Assembly (NCBI GenBank): GCA_002493835.1
Contig: DLAA01000067.1
Span: 6,066 to 21,691 of the forward strand
Source of the DNA: Lachnospiraceae bacterium UBA7060
GTDB taxonomy: Bacteria > Bacillota > Clostridia > Lachnospirales > Lachnospiraceae
Reading direction: 5' to 3'
Length of the DNA stretch: 15,626 nucleotides
Part shown: one piece after another, positions 1 to 6,456 of the stretch
Layout: each line of letters opens with the position of its first letter
How positions within the stretch are numbered: position 1 is the first letter of the stretch
The notes under the pieces: generated by a model
Seen by the model: the letters and a program-made list of their open reading frames with translations, nothing else
What the model was told of the DNA's origin: nothing
Database searches by the model: none
Program-made: the position numbers and the translations under genes

Positions 1-644
1 CAGTAGGCCACCATGCTGAACACCACCATAACCGCCATGATGGAGCGGCTTAAGGGCACCACAATCTTGATAAAAGTAGTCCATTTGGACGCACCGTCTA
101 TACTCGCCGCCTCAATCATCTCCTTCGGGATGCTGTTCTCAAAGAAGTTTCTCACAATGATCATATTGCCTACCGCCACGCCTCCCGGCAGGAAAAGGGC
201 CCACATATTATTGATTAACCCTGTCTGCTTTACTACCAAATAGGTAGGAACCATGCCGCCGCCGAAGTACATTGTGATAATGAAGAAAATACTGATCCAC
301 TTTCTGCCCGGCAGATCCTTCACGCTCAAGGGATAGGCTGCCAGATACAACACCACAACTGAAAATACCGTGCCCACGATGGTGTACTTAAAGCTGTTAA
401 AAAGACCCGTCAGAATATTGGGATCGGCAAACACTGACTTGTAACCGTCCAATGTAAACTGGCTGGGCAGGAGAAACGTTTTGCCCGCATATACATCGTA
501 AGGATCCGATACGGAAGCAATCAGCACATAGTATAATGGGTAAGCCACAATAAACAGGATAATGGCACAGATCACCACCAAAACAATGTCACTGCTTTTT
601 TCAGAAAGTCCTGTCAGCTTTCCTGATTTTGTATTCGCACTCAT
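1..644 (-). CDS. Carbohydrate ABC transporter permease, LplC/YtcP type (partial, runs off left edge)
   Basis: Inner-membrane permease of a CUT1-type carbohydrate ABC importer, the MalG-like partner of the permease encoded just upstream. I read 214 codons from an ATG at 644; the 3' end lies outside the window. The start is fixed by AGGAGG at 651-656, six bases upstream. Visible features are a first membrane segment after about residue 20, an extracytoplasmic stretch containing YDVYAGKTFLLPSQFTLDGY, further hydrophobic segments, and the cytoplasmic EAA loop (EAASIDGASKW) that docks on the ATPase, close to the left edge. Only 10 bases separate it from the upstream permease gene, so the two are co-transcribed. 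The substrate cannot be read; LplBC relatives usually import oligosaccharides or glycosides. A solute-binding protein is expected beyond the edge (inference). Confidence 0.9.
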   Translation of the reverse strand, partial: MSANTKSGKLTGLSEKSSDIVLVVICAIILFIVAYPLYYVLIASVSDPYDVYAGKTFLLPSQFTLDGYKSVFADPNILTGLFNSFKYTIVGTVFSVVVLYLAAYPLSVKDLPGRKWISIFFIITMYFGGGMVPTYLVVKQTGLINNMWALFLPGGVAVGNMIIVRNFFENSIPKEMIEAASIDGASKWTTFIKIVVPLSRSIMAVMVVFSMVAY

Positions 645-654
645 GCCGCACCTC

Positions 655-1605
655 CTATATAAAACTCGTATCTTCCGATATCCTGCCGGCTATCTTATTT
701 ACCACAAGCAGCAATATAATATTAATCACCGTATTAAACAGTCCCACCGCTGTGGAGTAACTGTACTTGGCGTTTTCAATACCTTGTTGATACACATAGA
801 CCGCGATCACATCGCTGGTCGCCTTGTTCAAATCTGTCTGCAAAAGCCATACCTTCTCGAAGCCCACATTCATCAAGCCGCCCGCGCTCATAATCAAATT
901 CAACACCATGATCGAGGTGAGTGCCGGAATATCAATATGGAGAATCCGTTGGAACAAGGATGCGCCGTCCACTTTCGCCGCCTCGTAAAGGGATGTATCC
1001 ACATTGGACAAGGTCGCCATATAAACGATGATGCCCCAGCCAGCATCTTGCCAGATACCGGAGGCGATATAGATGGTCCGGAATGCATCTGACTCTGTCA
1101 GAAAGTCTATGGACGTTCCCGCGATCAGGTTGATCAAGCCGCCCGAAGGGCTTAAAAAAATACGAATCATACCGCAGATGACCATGGTGGAAATAAAGTG
1201 CGGCGCGTAGAGCACCGTCTGTGTCACTCTCTTAAAACGCTGAAACCGCAGCTGATTCATCATCAGCGCGAGAATGATCGGAATTGGGAAACTCCACAAC
1301 AAACTGTAAAAACTGAGCAATATGGTGTTTTTGATCATGCGGCCAAAAGTCGGTGCGCTGAAAAATCTTCTGAACCATTCCAGTCCGATCCACTCACTTC
1401 CCACAAACCCCCGGCTCGCTTTGTAATCCCTGAACGCAATCTGTATGCCGTACATGGGTATGTACTTGTAGATAATCGTCAATACCACCGGAACCAAAAG
1501 CATCAGATACAGCTGCCAGTTATCCAGTATTCGTTTCTTTAGCGATCTGCCTCCCGGCCGAACCGCCGCCTTACTTCTACTCATATCCTTTCTCCCTTCC
1601 GTCAT
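655..1605 (-). CDS. Carbohydrate ABC transporter permease, LplB type
   Basis: First permease of the sugar importer (MalF-like half of the heterodimer). The 316 residues match the usual length for LplB proteins. A basic N-terminal tail is followed by a membrane segment at about 32-50, the family stretch YKYIPMYGIQIAFRDYK (about 46-62), further segments, and the EAA loop EAAKVDGASLFQRILHIDIP (208-227). The start at 1605 has GAGG eight bases upstream. An internal ATG eight codons in (giving MSRSK) has an AAAGGA-rich leader and is an alternative. It is the first gene of a leftward operon. Its promoter is at 1650-1678 and a LacI-type operator core lies 17-29 bases before the start, so repression by the divergent LacI protein is likely. 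Confidence 0.93.
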   Translation of the reverse strand: MTEGRKDMSRSKAAVRPGGRSLKKRILDNWQLYLMLLVPVVLTIIYKYIPMYGIQIAFRDYKASRGFVGSEWIGLEWFRRFFSAPTFGRMIKNTILLSFYSLLWSFPIPIILALMMNQLRFQRFKRVTQTVLYAPHFISTMVICGMIRIFLSPSGGLINLIAGTSIDFLTESDAFRTIYIASGIWQDAGWGIIVYMATLSNVDTSLYEAAKVDGASLFQRILHIDIPALTSIMVLNLIMSAGGLMNVGFEKVWLLQTDLNKATSDVIAVYVYQQGIENAKYSYSTAVGLFNTVINIILLLVVNKIAGRISEDTSFI

Positions 1606-1621
1606 TTGTTCCGCCTCTTTT

Positions 1622-1634
1622 CGTGAAACGTTAT
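1622..1634 (-). promoter_or_regulatory. LacI-type operator copy O1
   Basis: Minus strand reads ATAACGTTTCACG. The core AACGTTTCA is near-palindromic about a central CG, the layout of LacI/GalR-family operators. It lies just after the predicted start point of the permease promoter, where a bound repressor would block initiation or early elongation. The same 13 bases occur on the plus strand at 1922-1934. Confidence 0.6.
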
Positions 1635-1649
1635 TTTATTTATGTTTTC

Positions 1650-1678
1650 ACTTTACCCCCACTTCTATCTCCTGTCAA
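1650..1678 (-). promoter_or_regulatory. Promoter for the sugar permease operon
   Basis: On the minus strand TTGACA (1673-1678) is followed after 17 bases by TAAAGT (1650-1655). Transcription should start near 1643, giving a leader of about 40 bases that contains operator copy O1 at roughly +10 to +21. Confidence 0.65.
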
Positions 1679-1775
1679 TAGCTTCAGCGCTTATTCTTCG
1701 TTAAATATTACATTTTCTGTTATTTTATACGAATTTATTTATGCATATTTGTATATTTTTAACATTTCTATTTCA

Positions 1776-1788
1776 TGTAACGTTTCAT
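1776..1788 (+). promoter_or_regulatory. LacI-type operator copy O2
   Basis: Plus strand TGTAACGTTTCAT shares TAACGTTTCA with O1 and O3 and is the most symmetric of the three around its CG. It sits 152 bp from O1 and 145 bp from O3 (CG to CG), just upstream of the -35 of the rightward promoter. This placement suits an auxiliary site for looping. Confidence 0.55.
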
Positions 1789-1808
1789 ATAAATTTCTTT
1801 TTTTATTC

Positions 1809-1837
1809 TTTACAAATTCAAAAAGTGCAATTATAAT
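1809..1837 (+). promoter_or_regulatory. Promoter for the lacI operon
   Basis: TTTACA (1809-1814), 17 bases, TATAAT (1832-1837): close to a consensus sigma-A promoter. Transcription would begin near 1844, giving a leader of about 170 bases. Operator copies O2 and O3 lie on either side, consistent with autoregulation. Confidence 0.65.
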
Positions 1838-1921
1838 AACGCTATATAAGATAATTCTGATGTTTTTTGATATTTTCGTAATTTTTATGCCTTATTCTGC
1901 ACTTGCATTCCATCTCATTTT

Positions 1922-1934
1922 ATAACGTTTCACG
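1922..1934 (+). promoter_or_regulatory. LacI-type operator copy O3
   Basis: Plus strand ATAACGTTTCACG is identical over 13 bases to O1 but in the opposite orientation. It lies about 80 bases into the predicted lacI leader, so a bound repressor could act as a roadblock to its own transcription. Confidence 0.6.
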
Positions 1935-1960
1935 CGATTTCACAGTGGATTCACGCGATT
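1929..1960 (+). repeat. Direct repeat of TTCACGCGATT, 21-bp period
   Basis: TTCACGCGATT occurs at 1929-1939 and again at 1950-1960, 21 bp apart, which is two helical turns. The first copy overlaps the right half of O3. It may be a second protein-binding element on one face of the helix, or an extension of the LacI site. Confidence 0.5.
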
Positions 1961-2017
1961 GCAAAACGGCTGCTCATTACGGTTCAAATCACTCAGATGT
2001 TGAAAGGAAGATGTCAT

Positions 2018-3019
2018 ATGCCAAAAGAAAACACTGCCCCGACTATGAAAGATGTAGCGCGGGAAGCAGGCGTCGCTCTCGGCACAGTATCGAAAGTGGT
2101 AAATGGTCTGCCCGTGGGTGATTCCTACCGAGTCCGCGTGGAGGAGGCTATCCGGAAGCTGAACTATCAAGTCAACAGCTATGCCCAGGGGTTGAAAGCC
2201 AACAAAACTTACACCGTCGCCCTTCTGATTCCCAACACGGTAGATCCTTTTTACGCCGCCCTCACCTACCATATCAACATTGCCTTATTAAAGAGAAAAT
2301 ACCGTATGCTCCTGTGCGCCACCGATTTTGACCCAAGACAGGAGCAGGAATATATATCGATGGCACAACACAATAAGGTGGACGGCATCATCGGCCTGAC
2401 CTACAATCCCGGTCTGGTCGTAGAAGAAAATACGCCTTTTATTGCTATCGACCGCTCCATGGGGCCGGGTATTCCCTGTGTCGCCTGCGACAATTTTGCG
2501 GGAGGACAGCTGGCCGCTGAAAAACTGGCGGATCTGGGCTGTAAAAATGTTGCTTTTCTGCGAACCGGCTCCGCTCTTGTCAACGAGCCAAATAAACGAA
2601 AAGCCGGTTTTGAGACAGGATGCCTCACCCGCGGCCTTTCCTATGAGATGAAAATACTGGACGATGCGGATTCCTTTGACGAGTTTGAGGCCTTCCTGGC
2701 TGATCATATCATCAATGGAAAACTGACTTTCGATGGTATCTTCTGTGTGACAGACCGACTTGCTTATCTGATCTTAAAAGTTTTACGCAAATTACATCAG
2801 CGCGTCCCCGAGGATGTACAGCTCATCGGCTTCGACGGCATACAGTCTTTTGGCGACATAGACTATCACTGTTCCACCATCGTACAGCCTGTGCCGGAAA
2901 TTGCGGAGATGTGCGTGGAACTGCTTCTGCGCGAAAATATGCTCGTGAAACCGCCTCTGGTGTGCCTGCCCGTGACTTACGCATACGGCGGGACGACCCG
3001 GGAAAAGAGCGAGGAATGA
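2018..3019 (+). CDS. LacI/GalR-family transcriptional regulator
   Basis: Sugar-responsive DNA-binding repressor of 333 residues, the normal family length. The helix-turn-helix is at about 9-30 (MKDVAREAGVALGTVSKVVN). The minor-groove hinge helix follows at about 50-60 (NSYAQGLK). The periplasmic-binding-protein-like ligand domain starts with YTVALLIPNTVDPFYAAL and ends with IGFDGI...YGGTTREK. I chose the ATG at 2018 because AGGAAG at 2005-2010 sits seven bases before it; an in-frame ATG at 1997 lacks a convincing site. It is divergent from the permease operon and separated from it by three matching operator cores, so it most likely controls that operon and itself (inference). Its last codons overlap the next gene by four bases (ATGA). 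The inducer cannot be read from the sequence. Confidence 0.93.
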   Translation: MPKENTAPTMKDVAREAGVALGTVSKVVNGLPVGDSYRVRVEEAIRKLNYQVNSYAQGLKANKTYTVALLIPNTVDPFYAALTYHINIALLKRKYRMLLCATDFDPRQEQEYISMAQHNKVDGIIGLTYNPGLVVEENTPFIAIDRSMGPGIPCVACDNFAGGQLAAEKLADLGCKNVAFLRTGSALVNEPNKRKAGFETGCLTRGLSYEMKILDDADSFDEFEAFLADHIINGKLTFDGIFCVTDRLAYLILKVLRKLHQRVPEDVQLIGFDGIQSFGDIDYHCSTIVQPVPEIAEMCVELLLRENMLVKPPLVCLPVTYAYGGTTREKSEE

Positions 3020-3777
3020 GGGTCGAGATGAAAATCGGAAATTTAGACGAACCAAATAATGCGGACGGACTGGCCGAGCTGATCAAAGCAGACCATTCCG
3101 GTCACATGACGAAGGCGCAGAGACGAAAGAATTGGTGGTACTACTATAAATGGTATGTGATCATTGGTGTGATCCTGTCCGCCGCGCTGATTCATCTTGT
3201 GGGCAATGCGCTGCGACTTTTTACCAAGTCCCCCGACCTGCAGATCGCCTATGTAGGCGCTGGCAGGCTTCCCGACGACACCGCTGCGGCGCTGGAACAG
3301 ATCTTTGGCTCCCTCATTGCGGATTATAATCAGGATGGTGAAATTCTGGTGCAGATCAATCAGTATATCCGCGACGACAATGCAGCAGATGCGGAGACGG
3401 CATATGCGCAATATGCCTCCGAGGTTTCTCTTCTCGGCGATATCTCCGACTATGAGAGTTATCTTTTTCTGATGGATGATCCAGAACACTTTCAGCAGGA
3501 GTTTCAGGTCCTGGCAATGCCAGATGGAAGCTGCCCCGGCGATGCGGATTACTCTATAGATGGAAAAGTGATCCCCTGGACAGACTGTCCTCTGCTCTCC
3601 CGTGCCGATGCAGGCTATTATACAGAACTCATTGACGGACAATCCGTTACCGGAACCAATCAGGATCTTCTTGCCGATCTGTATCTTGGACGGCGGTACT
3701 TTTACAATGACAGGACGACAGAGAACAGAGAGGGATGCGATTCTTTGTGGGAGCTCCTTTGTAACAGTCTGAACTAA
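3016..3777 (+). CDS. Single-pass membrane protein of unknown function
   Basis: I do not recognise a characterised family. The 253-residue product has a polar cytoplasmic N-terminus, a positively charged and aromatic belt (RRKNWWYYYKWY, 36-47), one membrane helix at about 48-68, then an acidic soluble domain of about 180 residues predicted to lie outside the cell. The topology follows from the Arg/Lys on the N-terminal side of the helix. The region after the helix (LQIAYVGAGRLPDD) looks like the first strand of an alpha/beta fold. ATG at 3016 overlaps the lacI stop as ATGA, so translation is probably coupled; an in-frame ATG at 3028 with GAGGG upstream is also possible. Proteins with a WYYYKW belt before one helix occur in Clostridia as hypotheticals (recollection, not searched). 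Confidence 0.8.
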   Translation: MRVEMKIGNLDEPNNADGLAELIKADHSGHMTKAQRRKNWWYYYKWYVIIGVILSAALIHLVGNALRLFTKSPDLQIAYVGAGRLPDDTAAALEQIFGSLIADYNQDGEILVQINQYIRDDNAADAETAYAQYASEVSLLGDISDYESYLFLMDDPEHFQQEFQVLAMPDGSCPGDADYSIDGKVIPWTDCPLLSRADAGYYTELIDGQSVTGTNQDLLADLYLGRRYFYNDRTTENREGCDSLWELLCNSLN

Positions 3778-3796
3778 TAATAAGGAGGATCATTAA

Positions 3797-4396
3797 ATGG
3801 ATGCAAAAAGATTTTTTCTTATCATAGGAATTTCATTGACACTACCTTTAACCGCCTGTGGCTCCCTGCCCTCCGGCTCTGCAAGTGATGCGGAAACGGT
3901 CACAGACTCCGCATATGTCACCGTCGGCAGTCATCTGACTGTGCACAATACGGACAGCCGCCTGACGCTTTTGGACAAGAAAGACACCCTGTCCGCTGAC
4001 GGCTTGTACTATGCTTCATGGACAACGGGAAATTCCAAAAAATACGAGAACAGCGACGGCGAAACCGTGGATCTGTACGACGCCCAGCTCTATCTGCTTT
4101 TAGGGGAATCAAAAACATCCGAAGCGGCCGCGGAATCCATGGAAAACTGGCTGACCGCCGGAAAGGACAATTACGAAGTTTCCGCTGAGGAAACCGTCGT
4201 CTGCAACGGACAAAGCTACACCCTGCTCTCCTACCGCTTTGCAAATGAGGATAACCCCTACTCGCAAGGCGTATCGGCTTTCGGGGTTTTTGAAAACTGC
4301 GCCGTGTGCGCAGAATTGACATGTCAGGAAACATACAATGAAGATTTAAAAGAAATGCTCACCACTTTTCTGGAGGGGTGCAATTACGGCACCTGA
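3797..4396 (+). CDS. Putative lipoprotein of unknown function
   Basis: A 199-residue exported lipoprotein. The N-terminus has a short basic start, a hydrophobic core, and the lipobox LTAC with the acylated cysteine at residue 21. A Ser/Gly/Ala/Asp-rich linker and a soluble domain follow. AAGGAGGA sits about ten bases before the ATG, a strong ribosome binding site. It lies 19 bases after the membrane-protein gene with no terminator between them, so it is probably the third gene of the lacI operon. It has no solute-binding-protein signature and is much shorter than that class, so it is not obviously the missing binding protein of the sugar importer. Two cysteine codons in the C-terminal part (CAVCAEL) could form a disulfide. 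Function unknown. Confidence 0.82.
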   Translation: MDAKRFFLIIGISLTLPLTACGSLPSGSASDAETVTDSAYVTVGSHLTVHNTDSRLTLLDKKDTLSADGLYYASWTTGNSKKYENSDGETVDLYDAQLYLLLGESKTSEAAAESMENWLTAGKDNYEVSAEETVVCNGQSYTLLSYRFANEDNPYSQGVSAFGVFENCAVCAELTCQETYNEDLKEMLTTFLEGCNYGT

Positions 4397-4428
4397 ATAT
4401 ATCTATAACAATTGACAGATATACGGAT

Positions 4429-4600
4429 TTACAGCAATTCCCCCAATCTGCGGATCCCTTCCTCAATGGTTTCGCAGTCCGCATTGGTGTAGTTTAAGCG
4501 CATTGTGTTGGCGTTTTCAACCCCAATATAGAAAGGATCTCCGGGAACAAACGCCACTTTTTTCTCCAATGCTTTCGGAAGCAGAGACATTCCAGGAACA
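4429..4600 (-). pseudogene. C-terminal remnant of a PLP-dependent aminotransferase
   Basis: The minus strand encodes about 55 residues that read as the C-terminal end of a class I/II PLP aminotransferase (2-aminoadipate transaminase-like group), including KKVAFVPGDPFYIG, NTMRLNYTN and EEGIRRLGELL before the stop at 4429-4431. An intact member has about 400 residues; the PLP-binding lysine, the large domain and any start are missing. Homology appears to fade near 4595-4605, where the DNA changes into a stretch that reads better on the other strand. No ribosome binding site precedes the internal ATG at 4617. I interpret this as a deletion or rearrangement scar rather than a functional small gene. 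Confidence 0.75.
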
Positions 4601-4739
4601 ATTCGGCGGCAAGGCAATCACCACTGAAATCGCCGATGACGACAAGAATGCAGAAAGAGCAAAATATCATTCCTTTTTTAACGTCGTCTGCACATCGACT
4701 ATGAAAAGAAGGTAAATAAAGTACAAAACGAACGGCTAA

Positions 4740-5426
4740 TCAGACATCTCTTGTCTCCACCCTGGCAAGCGCAAAAAAAGCCGAAGCTGCAGAGATGCCC
4801 ATCAAAACCGTATAAAAGGGGATATTTCCCATCAACGTATAACTGCCGATATTTCCCTGGGTAAAGCACACAATCACCACACCTGCAATTATGGCCGCCT
4901 TCGATGACTTCAAATACATACCCACCGGAAGCGCCACAAAACTGATGCTTATCATCACCGCAGAATCCGCCAGAATCTGCACATAAAACATACCGCTTCC
5001 CAGAGCGATACTGTCCGCCGATATGTAAGTGAATCTTTTGGCCGCCACAAGGGCAGCAAAAATGATTATTTTAGACAAAACCAGGGCGAGAAAATTGAAA
5101 ATCCAGACCGATGCCATCTGTGAGCCCAGAATCATTTTGCGGCTGATGGGATAAGAAAACATCAGATTCACTGTCTTATCTTTATAGGTGCTCACAATAA
5201 AAGCCGCCAGCATCACGCTTGAGAAAATGATAAACGACAGATTCGTGAACATTTCCACTCCGGCTTTCAGCATGTCGCCGCCGTAGGCATATTTTACCTC
5301 GTCACTCTCCAACTCCCCTGCCACCATCAGAAGCATCAGGAGAAGAACGCCCGTCAAAATGAGAGCGTTGCGTATGTATTTTCCGACTTTGTTTTTCTTC
5401 CACTCTAATCTGATCAATTTAAACAT
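4740..5426 (-). CDS. ABC-2 type transporter permease (BcrB-like)
   Basis: Membrane subunit of a two-gene ABC transporter, 228 residues, with about six hydrophobic segments, the usual size for BcrB-type permeases. The first helix follows a basic start (MFKLIRLEWKKNKVGKYIRN). The motif YKDKTVNLMFSYPISRKMIL between the second and third segments is typical of the ABC-2 class, which couples to the ATPase through such a cytoplasmic loop. GGAGG sits six bases before the ATG at 5426. The start lies inside the end of the ATPase gene (8-base overlap), so the two are translationally coupled and work as one complex. The module probably removes or shields against a peptide antibiotic (inference from family and context). 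A duplicated permease, as in LanFEG systems, is absent. Confidence 0.88.
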   Translation of the reverse strand: MFKLIRLEWKKNKVGKYIRNALILTGVLLLMLLMVAGELESDEVKYAYGGDMLKAGVEMFTNLSFIIFSSVMLAAFIVSTYKDKTVNLMFSYPISRKMILGSQMASVWIFNFLALVLSKIIIFAALVAAKRFTYISADSIALGSGMFYVQILADSAVMISISFVALPVGMYLKSSKAAIIAGVVIVCFTQGNIGSYTLMGNIPFYTVLMGISAASAFFALARVETRDV

Positions 5427-6342
5427 GACTTTCCTCCCCTTCCGTCAGTTTCAGAAAATAGTCTTCCAGGCTTTCCGATTTTTTGCCTATGGCATCGATA
5501 CCCACATCGTTTTCCGTGAGCACTTTCGACAAATCGTTGGTAGTGACACTACTGTCATAAACGCGGATCGTATTCTCATCCATAATTTTAAACTGCTCCA
5601 ACTTTAATTGATCCGCCAGCACATAGGCTGCCTTCTTCGTGTCAGTGACCGAAAGCGCTATATAAGCGGTATGCATCTGTGTTATCTCTTTCATGGAAAT
5701 TTCCTTCACCAGATTCCCATGATTGATGATACCGATGGTGTCGGCAATGCTCTCCACCTCCGAAAGAATATGACTGGAAAGAATCATCGTAATGCCGTAC
5801 TCTGCACTGAGCATTCTAAACAGATCCCGAAGGTGCTTCATGCCTGCCGGATCAAGCCCGTTGGTAGGTTCGTCCAACACCAAAAGCTCCGGCTTGGCAA
5901 GAATGGCCCGTGCAATCCCCAGCCTCTGCTTCATGCCAAGGGAATATGTTTGTACAGGCTTATCTGCCGCATCCGTAAGCTCCAGCATATCAAGCGCTTT
6001 CTCCACACTTCCCGCATGATAATACCCCATGTATTCGCAGTGAAGAGACAGGTTTTCTCTCCCGCTCAGGTGCTCATAAAAAACGGGAAATTCAATAATA
6101 CTCCCCATTCTTCTGAAAACCTCGTAGGACTTTGGCGCAAGCGGCCTTCCGAACAGCTCCACCGACCCTTGTGTGGGCTTCCAAAGGTTCGTGACCATCT
6201 TTAATACCGTCGTCTTGCCCGCTCCATTGGGCCCCAGAAACCCATAGATTTCTCCTTTTTTTACATGGATATTGACATCCTTTACCAGTTCCTTACCGCC
6301 AATGATTTTGGTAAGATGATTTGTCTGTAACACATAAGACAT
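5419..6342 (-). CDS. ABC transporter ATP-binding protein (BcrA/LanF-like)
   Basis: ATPase of the transporter, 307 residues. Walker A GPNGAGKTT is at 37-45, the signature YSLGMKQR at 133-140, Walker B LLVLDEP at 153-159, D-loop GLD at 162-164 and the switch histidine at 191 (SSH). Where most ABC ATPases have the Q-loop glutamine, this one reads SIIEFPVFYEHL with Glu at 84. An E-loop in place of the Q-loop is known for LanF lantibiotic-immunity ATPases and related BcrA proteins. The long C-terminal tail after residue 215 fits this group. I chose ATG at 6342 because GGAGG lies eight bases upstream; an in-frame ATG at 6402 has none and would extend into the promoter region. A regulated promoter probably lies at 6367-6407. 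Confidence 0.92.
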   Translation of the reverse strand: MSYVLQTNHLTKIIGGKELVKDVNIHVKKGEIYGFLGPNGAGKTTVLKMVTNLWKPTQGSVELFGRPLAPKSYEVFRRMGSIIEFPVFYEHLSGRENLSLHCEYMGYYHAGSVEKALDMLELTDAADKPVQTYSLGMKQRLGIARAILAKPELLVLDEPTNGLDPAGMKHLRDLFRMLSAEYGITMILSSHILSEVESIADTIGIINHGNLVKEISMKEITQMHTAYIALSVTDTKKAAYVLADQLKLEQFKIMDENTIRVYDSSVTTNDLSKVLTENDVGIDAIGKKSESLEDYFLKLTEGEESHV

Positions 6343-6366
6343 ATCTATCGCCTCCTTCTGAAAACC

Positions 6367-6407
6367 ATTGTAGCCGGTAAGATTTTCAAAATTCTTGCCC
6401 AATTCTT
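6367..6407 (-). promoter_or_regulatory. Candidate response-regulator box and promoter for the ABC transporter genes
   Basis: In the 114-base gap between the kinase and ATPase genes the minus strand carries AAGAATT twice with an 11-bp period (6401-6407 and 6390-6396). Seventeen bases after the second copy is TACAAT (6367-6372), a good -10. The proximal repeat occupies the -35 position, the usual arrangement for an OmpR-family activator. The neighbouring response regulator is the obvious candidate to bind here (inference). Confidence 0.45.
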
Positions 6408-6456
6408 ACAAATTTCTTTCTCCGCTTCCTATTCTCACAAGCAGACCGCCATTCCA

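Noticed and set aside
1776..1788. Catabolite response element (cre)
   Set aside because: TGTAACGTTTCA resembles cre, but the TG and CA lie one base too close to the central CG, and the same core recurs at two other sites tied to the local LacI gene.
1623..1925. Open frame of 100 codons on the plus strand in the lacI-permease gap
   Set aside because: Phe/Ile/Ser-rich translation expected of AT-rich DNA; it covers two promoters and two operators and has no ribosome binding site.
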